A stretch of 35,681 bases of DNA from Thermoplasmata archaeon (GTDB lineage Archaea > Thermoplasmatota > Thermoplasmata > Lutacidiplasmatales > UBA184): NCBI GenBank assembly GCA_030037265.1, contig JASHRQ010000115.1, positions 1-35,681 of the forward strand, written 5' to 3'. Position 1 is the stretch's first letter. Every line of letters starts with the position of its first letter. Of the stretch, positions 29,003 through 35,681 are shown in pieces. A program made the position numbers and the translations under genes. The notes under the pieces were generated by a model, which was not told the origin of the DNA, did not search any database, and saw nothing but the letters and a program-made list of their open reading frames with translations.

Positions 29003-29281
29003 ATGCAGGGAACCCCGGTGCGCCTCCCCACGTGGTACCGGGCGCTGGCCCTCGTCGTGGGGCTGATCGCCATCGGGCTGGCGTTCGTCGTGCTCGCGTT
29101 CCCGAACCTGGCGCTCCTGACCCTCGTCTTCCTGCTCGGATTCGCGCTGCTCGTCATCGGGATCGACCGGGTCATCGCCGGAATCACCGGCCATCCGTTC
29201 GGCTGGATGCCGATGATGACCCCTCCGTCGGGCTCCGCTCCGACCAGCAGCACTCCGTCCCCGCCGGGGCCGCCGCACTAG
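29003..29281 (+). CDS. Small TM protein (HdeD/DUF308-like)
   Basis: YRALALVVGLIAIGLAFVVLAFPNLALLTLVFLLGFALLVIGIDRVIAGITG. Confidence 0.65.
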   Translation: MQGTPVRLPTWYRALALVVGLIAIGLAFVVLAFPNLALLTLVFLLGFALLVIGIDRVIAGITGHPFGWMPMMTPPSGSAPTSSTPSPPGPPH

Positions 29282-29649
29282 GGTCCCGTCGGCGGAGGAG
29301 CTTTCCGCCCTCCGCCGGGCGGTTCCGCGGGCGGGGACCTCGTCGGGCCCGCGTCGGCGGTGGGCCGGGCCACGATTCCCCCGTACAGGTCGAACATCGA
29401 CCACCGTCGGCAGAGCGGGCAGGCCATGTACCTCGAGGGACCGAGTCGGACCGCCGTGAACGACGCGCCGGGAACCCAGTCGTAGTCGAATTCCCGGTGG
29501 CACTTGGGACAGCTCAGCCGCGACCGCTGAACCAGGCCGCGCGTGCCGACGCGGCGCCCCCGAGCGTACATGAAGGCGTACACGACCACGGCGATCCCGA
29601 CGCACGCGACCCCGACGCCGAGGGCGGCCCAGAACACCGCGCCGGCCAT
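29278..29649 (-). CDS. One-TM protein with two CxxC zinc-binding motifs
   Basis: LSCPKCHREFDYDW...MACPLCRRW. Confidence 0.65.
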   Translation of the reverse strand: MAGAVFWAALGVGVACVGIAVVVYAFMYARGRRVGTRGLVQRSRLSCPKCHREFDYDWVPGASFTAVRLGPSRYMACPLCRRWSMFDLYGGIVARPTADAGPTRSPPAEPPGGGRKAPPPTGP

Positions 29650-29652
29650 CCG

Positions 29653-30000
29653 TCACGACCCCCGGGGAGGGTCGGCGGCGCGGGGGAGCGACGCGGAGGG
29701 CCGTCGCCGGAACCAGGCGCGCCGCAGCCGTTGGCCGAAGGTCACCAGCGGGTCGGCGAAGAGGGGGACGCGTGCTCCGGGCGTCGAGAGCTCGGGCGGC
29801 AGGAGCCGTGGGTCCCTTCGCGCGGCCACCGAGTACAGCTGCCAGTCCGCCAGCGAGCGGCCGGCCTTCTGCCGGATGCCCCACATCAGCTTCCGCCGGT
29901 ACGCGGGGTTCGGGAACGCGGCCTCGAGCTCGACGCTCGCGCCGGCCCCCGGGCTCCGACGCAGGATCTCGAGGAACGCCCGCTCCGTACGGCTGAACAC
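29653..30000 (-). CDS. Hypothetical small protein, possibly DNA-binding; operon with the 29649 gene
   Basis: GTG start 30000 with TATA-like TTTTATCC 21-28 nt upstream; 3 nt gap to the next gene. Confidence 0.55.
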   Translation of the reverse strand: MFSRTERAFLEILRRSPGAGASVELEAAFPNPAYRRKLMWGIRQKAGRSLADWQLYSVAARRDPRLLPPELSTPGARVPLFADPLVTFGQRLRRAWFRRRPSASLPRAADPPRGS

Positions 30001-30020
30001 GCACTCCCGAACGGCCGGGC

Positions 30021-30048
30021 GGATAAAACGTTACCGAAATCGGTAACG
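30021..30048 (-). promoter_or_regulatory. TATA box abutting a palindromic operator-like site CGTTACCGA-AA-TCGGTAACG
   Basis: Perfect 9-bp arms with 2-bp centre (30029-30048) directly adjacent to ggataaaa (30021-30028). Confidence 0.6.
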
Positions 30049-30189
30049 CCCCCGGGGAAGGAGGTTCCGCCCGCGCGCCGGTCCGGTCGGTCGACGGCTC
30101 CGGTACGGAGGGGCCGGCGCGACGGGCGGGGACCGCGGGGCGCCGGTCGGAGGGTTCCCCGTCCGTCCACGGGACGGGCCGCCCGTCGC

Positions 30190-31239
30190 TCAGAACCGGA
30201 TCAGGGGTTTGATGATCCCGTCTTCCTTGCGGTCCATCATCCCGAACGCCGTTTCGATCGCCGAGAACGGGAACCGGTGCGTCGTCATCGGCGTCGGGTC
30301 GACGCGCCCCGTCGACAGGAACCGGAGGAGCCGAGCCATCCGCTCCCGCCCGCCGGGACAGAGGCCCGTTCGGATCGCCTTGTCGCTCATCCCGACCCCC
30401 CAGTCGAGCCGCGGGATCCGGACGTAGTCGCCGGCGCCATGGTACCCCACGTTCGAGATCGTGCCGCCCGGGCGCGTGGCGCGGACGCAGTTCATGAAGG
30501 TCTCCTCGGCCCCGAGCGCCTCGATCGCGGAGTCGACCCCCTGCCCTCCCGTCAGCTCGAGGATCCGGCGCACCGGGTCCTCCTTCGAGAAGTCGACGAC
30601 CTCGTCCGCGCCGAACCGGCGCGCCAGCGCCTGGCGCTGCGGCACGTTCTCCACCGCGATGACCTGACCGGCGCCGAGGAGCTTCGCTCCCTGGATCGCC
30701 ATCATCCCGACCGGCCCTGCCGCGAACACGGCGACGCTCCCGCCCAGCGGGATGGCGGCGTGCTCGGCCCCCATGAAGCCGGTCGACATCATGTCGCACG
30801 CGTAGACCGCCTTCTCGTCCGGCACGTCGTCGGGGATCCGGGCGAGGTTGGCCATCGCCTGGTTCACGTGGAAGTACTCCGCCAGCGCCCCGTCCTTGGT
30901 GTTCGCGAACTTCCAGCCCCCGAGGGCCTGCAGGCACTGCGACGGGAAACCGCGCAGGCAGTTCTCGCAGACATAGCACGGGGTGATCGCGTTGACCGCG
31001 ACCCGCTCGCCGACGCGGAGTCCCTCGACGGCCGCGCCCAGCCGCTCGACGACTCCCACCGACTCGTGGCCGAGCGTGAGGTCATGTCGGTCCCCGATCG
31101 CGCCCCGGACGGTGTGGCTGTCCGACGTGCAGATCAGCGCCGCGGTGGTCCGAACGATGGCATCGTTCGGCCCCGGCTCTGGCACCGGCTTTTCCATCAC
31201 GCCTACCGCGCCAATCTTCCGCATCACGAACGCCCGCAT
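30190..31239 (-). CDS. Zinc-dependent MDR alcohol dehydrogenase (Thermoanaerobacter brockii ADH-like)
   Basis: ALICTSDSHTVRGAIGDRHDLTLGHESVGVVERLG, ACDMMSTGFMGAEHAAIPLGGSVAVFAAGPVGMMAIQGAKLLGAG. Confidence 0.92.
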   Translation of the reverse strand: MRAFVMRKIGAVGVMEKPVPEPGPNDAIVRTTAALICTSDSHTVRGAIGDRHDLTLGHESVGVVERLGAAVEGLRVGERVAVNAITPCYVCENCLRGFPSQCLQALGGWKFANTKDGALAEYFHVNQAMANLARIPDDVPDEKAVYACDMMSTGFMGAEHAAIPLGGSVAVFAAGPVGMMAIQGAKLLGAGQVIAVENVPQRQALARRFGADEVVDFSKEDPVRRILELTGGQGVDSAIEALGAEETFMNCVRATRPGGTISNVGYHGAGDYVRIPRLDWGVGMSDKAIRTGLCPGGRERMARLLRFLSTGRVDPTPMTTHRFPFSAIETAFGMMDRKEDGIIKPLIRF

Positions 31240-31264
31240 GGTTGAGACGGAGTCGACCTGCGGT

Positions 31265-31307
31265 CAAATAGCGGGCGTAAACGGGACTTGACCCCGTGCC
31301 GACGCCC
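31265..31307 (-). promoter_or_regulatory. TATA-like CTATTTGA preceded by nested inverted repeat GGGCGT/ACGGG...CCCGT/ACGCCC upstream of ADH
   Basis: 31273-31278/31302-31307 and 31281-31285/31293-31297 complementary; TATA ~30 nt from ADH ATG. Confidence 0.45.
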
Positions 31308-31494
31308 GTGGGCTCCCGCGAGCCTCGAGAACCTCCGGCGCGGCGCCCAGAGGCTCCCGCTGCCCGAGCCGGTACGGAGTCGCCGACGACGCTCGGGGCG
31401 AGCCCCCAGCGTGCTCCGCCCCGGACCGATTCGGACCTCCGGTCGTCGTCCTCCCTCCAAAGGAGCGGGGTGTATACGGCGCCCGGCTCCGAGC

Positions 31495-31899
31495 TTAAGG
31501 CAAAACCACGAATCCCGCCTGGGCAAAGTCGGCATCGAACGCGAAGGCCGTATCCGCCCCGAGCGCGCGCATCACCACGAAGCTTGTGCAATCGGTGACG
31601 CTCCAGTCCTTGTCGTCGTGCTGCGCCATCAACGCGATGGCTCCGTCGTGATGAACTCGCTCGATCCAGAAAGTGATTAGTTGACGACTCTGGGTCATCG
31701 AGGTGGCCAGAGTTGCCGCTCGGCTCGGACCGAGGCGGCGTGCGACTAGGGTGAGTGTCTCTTGGATCACGTAGTTCGTGGTGATGGGCTGCCCGAACTC
31801 GCCCCGACTGACTCGCCCGTAGAAGTCCGCCGCCGCCGCGTGGTGCCGATCGTGGCGATCGGCCAACGCGACCCAGGCGCTGCTGTCGACGAAGATCAT
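31495..31899 (-). CDS. vapC: PIN-domain toxin (VapC), module 1
   Basis: MIFVDSSAWVALADRHDRHH, VIQETLTLVARRLG, DWSVTDCTSFVVMRALGADTAFAFDADFAQAGF (PIN acidic residues). Confidence 0.93.
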   Translation of the reverse strand: MIFVDSSAWVALADRHDRHHAAAADFYGRVSRGEFGQPITTNYVIQETLTLVARRLGPSRAATLATSMTQSRQLITFWIERVHHDGAIALMAQHDDKDWSVTDCTSFVVMRALGADTAFAFDADFAQAGFVVLP

Positions 31900-32141
31900 C
31901 GGCGCCGGGCGGGGCCGTAGAGCAGGTCGTCGTGCTTCCGGGCCGTGTCGTGGCCCTTGGGGCCACTCGCCCCCAGCGGGAAGGCATGGAAAATCGGATC
32001 GGCGGCGTCCACCGGCTCCTCCGCTAGGTAAGCGTGGATGGCCTGGCGGATAATCTCCTTCATCGGCTCTCCTCGGGCCGACGCCCGTTGGCGGAGGAGT
32101 CGATACTCGGCCTCGGGAAGCTGCGCCTGGACCAGAGTCAT
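31896..32141 (-). CDS. vapB: VapB-like antitoxin (RHH-like), module 1
   Basis: MTLVQAQLPEAEYRLLRQRASARGEPMKEIIRQAIHAYL; ATGA overlap with vapC; TATA-like aaaatac upstream. Confidence 0.85.
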   Translation of the reverse strand: MTLVQAQLPEAEYRLLRQRASARGEPMKEIIRQAIHAYLAEEPVDAADPIFHAFPLGASGPKGHDTARKHDDLLYGPARRR

Positions 32142-32355
32142 ACCTCATGCTGTATTTTCCATTCAACATAAAGCCTCCGTATCCGGCTCCCGGGCGTTTC
32201 CGTTGGAACCTCACCCCCTCTATCGGAGTGGAGGGTTCCGCCCACCTCCGGGCCGGGCGTACGGGCGGTTTCGAAGCGGGCGATCGCTCGTCCGGACGTG
32301 CCGTCAGGACGGAGGGGAGGGGCAACTGGGCCCCCGCACGGCTGCGGGTCGAACG

Positions 32356-32376
32356 GACCGCGACGGAGTCGCGGTC
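32356..32376. other. Perfect 9-bp stem-loop GACCGCGAC-GGA-GTCGCGGTC
   Basis: Read directly; lies in otherwise unassigned DNA upstream of repeat copy A. Confidence 0.45.
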
Positions 32377-32507
32377 TCCTCCATGGCGCGATCGGTGCCG
32401 CCTCAGCTCGTCGGTTCATCGACATCTAGAGTAGCGGTGGAGTCGAGCCAGCCACCGGATGGGCGGGCGGTCTCGCTCCGGCTGAGCCAGACTCGCCGAG
32501 GGAGACC

Positions 32508-33110
32508 GCGAACGGACCCCGAACATGGGAATGCTCACCCCGACGGCCCGGTCATCCCACGAGAGATGGAAGCGGGCGACGGTACGAAATCTCAGCTCCT
32601 CCAGAGACTGGGGAAGGTCTCGGTCCGGAGGAACTCGCTCGCGGAAAGGGTGTCGGCCGTCGACCGATTCACGACTGCTGAGACGAAGTACGTCGTGCCG
32701 ATGGTAGAGCTCACCGCGGGCGGCCCCGGTCAACCACACGAGGCCACCCGGGAGGAGATCCGTACTCGATCCCGCCGGTACGGCTTGGAAGTATGCCCCC
32801 TGGGACCGGGGCCCTACCGGCCACTGGCCCACCTCAACCAGGCCGAAGGTTCCTACGGGAGTCCCTTCCGGCAGCACCGAGCGCCGTTCAGCTCCTTCCC
32901 CATCTGCTCAGAGCCGCTCGATGAAGACGCGACACTCCGAGGGGATTTTACCGGCGGCGGATCTATGGCATCCGGTGGCTACCGGGAATCCCCTCGCAAG
33001 GGAAGTTCGTTTGGGATCCCGGTGACCTTCTCCTGTTCGCTCGCTCCACGGACCCCCCGGCGCCACGCGTCGGAGCCGAAGATCGTGCATGAAGCGCAGG
33101 ATACCGGTCG
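32508..33110. repeat. Diverged repeat copy A (homologous to 34549-35152)
   Basis: Hand alignment at offset 2041-2042; ~69% identity over the 348 nt counted, one 1-nt indel. Confidence 0.75.
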
Positions 33111-33270
33111 GAAACACAGCTAGAAAGTACGCTCAAACAGATAGCCCCGAGCGGATTCGAAACGCTCCCCGACGCGGGCGGGACTTCTTCAGACCCGGTA
33201 CCGACAGGTACGCCGTAGAGGTCACCGCCGTCCGACCCGCGAGCGAAGCTCGGGGGCGGCCGGCGGCTGA

Positions 33271-33657
33271 CTAGTACGTCTCGAGGTGGAGTCCCGGGAT
33301 CCGTTGGAAGTCCTGGTCTCGTGTCACCAGCGTGGCCCGGTGCCTGTGGACGATCGCGGCGATCAACAGGTCGAGAGTGCCCACCGAACGCCCTTGCCGG
33401 TCGAGTTCGCCCCCGAGCCGAGCTGCGTCGTCGGCGGTCTCGGCCTCCAGTGGCAACACCTGCAGCCGTCGGGTCAGCGTGAGGCTTCGGTCCAGCAGCC
33501 GGCCCCCACGGCGGTAGCCGGATCGAAGAAACTCGGTGAGGGCCGGCGCGGGAATCGTAAGGGTCTCCGGAACTCCCTCCCACTCGACGGCGCGACGCCG
33601 AGCCCCCTCGTCACCACGCAGCAGATCGAAGCAATACGTCGCGTCAAGTGCCTTCAC
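33271..33657 (-). CDS. vapC: PIN-domain toxin (VapC), module 2, GTG start
   Basis: VKALDATYCFDLLRGDEGARRR ... LTIPAPALTEFLRSGY ... GTLDLLIAAIVHRHRATLVTRDQDFQRIPGLHLETY. Confidence 0.93.
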   Translation of the reverse strand: MKALDATYCFDLLRGDEGARRRAVEWEGVPETLTIPAPALTEFLRSGYRRGGRLLDRSLTLTRRLQVLPLEAETADDAARLGGELDRQGRSVGTLDLLIAAIVHRHRATLVTRDQDFQRIPGLHLETY

Positions 33658-33905
33658 GGGCCACCTTGGGTCCGGTGAAGGCGGGACTGCCGTCGCGCGT
33701 CGCCCCGGCGGGCCGAGTCGCGCTCTCGCTCGATCTCCCTCCACACCCGAGGGGGAAGGTTGCCCAGGGAGCCAGCGAGGTCCGAGATTCGCGCGGGAGG
33801 GCGGAGAGTCCTTCGGACAACGGCGCTGAACGTCTCTCCGGACCGCTTCGACTTCGACAGAAGTTCGTACGCCTCCGCGTCCAGGGCAACGGTCTTGGAC
33901 GCCAT
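33654..33905 (-). CDS. vapB: VapB antitoxin, DUF217-like, module 2
   Basis: MASKTVALDAEAYELLSKSKRSGETFSAVVRR; GTGA overlap with vapC; TATA-like aatatatc at 33929-33936, ~28 nt upstream. Confidence 0.88.
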   Translation of the reverse strand: MASKTVALDAEAYELLSKSKRSGETFSAVVRRTLRPPARISDLAGSLGNLPPRVWREIERERDSARRGDARRQSRLHRTQGGP

Positions 33906-33977
33906 CAACGCAACGAACGTGTGCCGCCAATATATCGGTTGTGTCTTGTCAACACAGGCGGTGCAGTCCTGGACTGT

Positions 33978-34001
33978 GACCCTCGGCGGGCTCGAACCGC
34001 C
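33978..34001 (-). other. tRNA T-arm-like 3' fragment (GGCGG-TTCGAGC-CCGCC + GAGGGTC A); no complete tRNA found
   Basis: 5-bp stem, 7-nt TTCGAGC loop with T54 T55 C56 A58 and G53-C61 in place; no matching 5' acceptor seen nearby. Confidence 0.3.
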
Positions 34002-34040
34002 TCGTCGGCCAACGTGGGCTGTTCCTTGCGACCCCGAAGG

Positions 34041-34290
34041 TCAGCTCAGCATCACGAAGCCGGCCAGAGCGAAGGCGGCGTCACAAGAGGACGCCATGTC
34101 CGCCCCGAGCGCACGCAGCACGACGGAGCCCGTTCACTCGGCGACGCTCCCGTCCGTGTCGTCGTGCCGTGCCCTCCGCGTGGCGGCCCCGCTGTGACGG
34201 ATCCGCTCGACCCAGAAGGTGCTCATGGACGACCTTGGGTCATCGAGGCGGCCGGGCGCGTCGCTCGGGTCGCCGAGAGGAGAGCGGGCC
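34041..34290 (-). pseudogene. Degenerate vapC relic homologous to the 3' half of module-1 vapC
   Basis: Alignable to 31495-31745: ...MTQSRQ/MTQGRP..., TTCTGG(A/G)TCGAGCG, GAGCG(C/A)GC...GGCTTCGTG stop; 1-nt deletion and in-frame stops. Confidence 0.75.
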
Positions 34291-34548
34291 GGCCCCACGT
34301 GGGGTGTTTGCAGTGACTCCGAGTCCGCAACCTATCTTCGGGAACGTGTCGTGGGGAGGCCGGTGACGGGCGACCTCCCTGTACCGCGAGGGAGAGAGTG
34401 GGTCGCGAAGCACGCTCGGACTCCGTTACCGCGTGAGCGACACCGCAAGGGTCCCCGGGGACCCTCCGGCCCCGGAGCCGCGGAGCACCCCAGCCGCAGC
34501 CGGGTCGCCGGTTGAGCACGCTTCGACCGAGACGGCTTCGCGGGGGGG

Positions 34549-35152
34549 GCGAGCGGACGCCGAACCCCGGAAGGTCTGTCCGGACTGTTCCATGGTCAGT
34601 CGACCGGTGGAAGTGGGTCGCCAAACGAAGTCCCGGCTCCTTCAGCGACTGCGCGAGCTCTCGGTCCGGATGAATGAGTCCGCGCGTCGGTTGCTCTCCG
34701 ACGGTCGACTCACTACCACCGAGACGAGGCATATCCTGCCGACGGTGGAGCCCACCGTGGGCAACCTCGGTTATCGTCGGGGCGTCCCCGGGGAGGAGAC
34801 CCGCGCGCTATCCCGCCGACTCGGACTGGACGCATGCCCACTGGAACTCGGACCCCACCCGCCATTCGCCTATCTCGGCCAGCCCGTGGGTTCCTTCGGG
34901 GCTCCCGCCCGGCAGCACCGGGCCCCGTTCCGCTCGGTTACGGTCCTGTCCGAGCCGCTGGATGGGGACCCCGGCGCCCCGAGAGGACTCTGCCTCCGGC
35001 AGATTGACGGCGTACCGTGGCTCCCCGGATACCGATCGGAAAGGACGCTCGTTTGGGACCCCGGTGGCCATCTCCTGTCCTCTCGATCCGCGGATTCCCC
35101 GACGCCGCCGGTCGGATCCGAACCCGGCGGAACCAGCGCCGGATCCCCATCG
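34549..35152. repeat. Diverged repeat copy B (homologous to 32508-33110)
   Basis: See copy A; shared blocks CTCTCGGTCCGGA, CGGCAGCACCG, CCGTTC, GAGCCGCT.GATG, TCGTTTGGGA.CCCGGTG. Confidence 0.75.
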
Positions 35153-35249
35153 GGAGCGCCGGTAGACCGACCCGTGAGGTGGACCGGCGGCTAAGCCCTG
35201 CCCCGAGTCCTCCATCGACCACCGACTAGTCAGCCAGAAAGAGGGCCTG

Positions 35250-35403
35250 CCCTTCACGAGGGATGAAGGGTGGAGCGCGTGGGTGGCGGGCGTCGACACT
35301 ATGGGGCCTGGACCCCGTCGCTAGTCTGCCCGCCGTCGACCCGCTGTCTTGGGGTTCGCCCCCGAAGAGGAGTTTGTCGGGTTCTGCCCGCACGCTCCAC
35401 CCT
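35250..35403 (+). ncRNA. Candidate IS110 bridge RNA / structured left-end RNA
   Basis: 5' hairpin CCCTTCA-cgaggga-TGAAGGG (35250-35270); stem-loop GGCGGGC/GCCCGCC (35285-35291/35328-35334) with 9+9-nt internal loop and apical ATGGGG-CCTGGA-CCCCGT; second internal-loop stem-loop 35338-35383; outer AGGGTGGAGCG/CGCTCCACCCT (35267-35277/35393-35403). Confidence 0.5.
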
Positions 35404-35430
35404 GACCACCACCGTGGAGGAGGTGATCGG

Positions 35431-35681
35431 GTGTACGTAGGTATCGATGCCCATAAACGCGAGTGTCACGCCACTGTGCTGAATGAACGAGGAGAGAAGC
35501 TCTCCACCGCCAAGTTCCCGACGAACCTGGGGGCCCTGACCGCCTGGGCGCGGACCCTGCCCGAGGGCAGTGTGCTCGCCCTCGAGGCGAGCACCGTCGC
35601 CAAGCGGCTCTACTGGCACCTCAAGGGGTTGGGTCTCGACGTGCGGATGGCCCATCCCCTGGAGGTCCGACGGATGGCCGG
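35431..35681 (+). mobile_element. IS110-family transposase (DEDD N-terminal domain), GTG start, truncated by window end
   Basis: VYVGIDAHKRECHATVLNERGEKLSTAKFPTNLGALTAWARTLPEGSVLALEASTVAKRLYWHLKGLGLDVRMAHPLEVRRMA; preceded by SD GGAGGAGGTGATC. Confidence 0.9.

Noticed and set aside
24504-30979. Long ORFs 24504-26552 (-), 27170-30979 (-) and 29032-31245 (+)
   Set aside because: No recognisable motifs, low-complexity composition, fully overlap well-supported genes on other frames.
33978-34060. A complete tRNA gene on the minus strand
   Set aside because: Only the T-arm and 3' acceptor-like segment are recognisable; no matching 5' acceptor, D-arm or anticodon arm.
32038-35194. Calling the + strand ORFs in repeat copies A (32038-33123) and B (34433-35194) as protein genes
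   Set aside because: Hand count shows substitutions spread evenly over codon positions (about 36/33/38 in 116 codons) and copy A is frameshifted relative to B; kept as a finding on the repeat, not as CDS.
35205-35245. Matching the putative guide loops to the left flank (e.g. GACTAG at ~35224) to define the IS110 left end and target
   Set aside because: Only a 6-nt, partly palindromic match; right end and empty site are outside the window, so any boundary would be a guess.
1-35681. CRISPR arrays or rRNA genes
   Set aside because: No regularly spaced direct repeats and no rRNA-like conserved segments seen.

Overview
High-GC window, most likely from an archaeon: many genes have TATA-like boxes about 25 nt upstream of the start (apparently leaderless), and there is a pilin-like solute-binding protein and a DUF217-type VapB. 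A Thermoplasmata-like host is my inference only. Positions 1-31,240 are mainly single genes and short operons: NlpC/P60 (partial), tandem small secreted proteins, LysE-type exporter, MsrA, amidohydrolase, a membrane-anchored G1-like (eqolisin) glutamic peptidase, M20 peptidase, TMEM175-like channel, DinB, a PNGase A-like secreted protein, PLP aminotransferase, two FMN-dependent alpha-hydroxyacid oxidases, DUF429, esterase, a pilin-signal/PKD/family-5 solute-binding fusion, aldo/keto reductase, HELCH zincin, RibA, GNAT, GyrI-like, GltD-like and MDR alcohol dehydrogenase. Positions 31,490-35,681 form an accessory island: two unrelated VapBC modules, a frameshifted vapC relic, two ~30% diverged copies of a ~600-bp sequence with almost no indels, and the 5' part of an IS110-family transposase. 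Directly upstream of that transposase is a multi-stem-loop region whose layout (5' hairpin plus two internal-loop hairpins) resembles an IS110 bridge RNA; this is the most exciting candidate. All calls are from reading the sequence; no database search or folding program was run.
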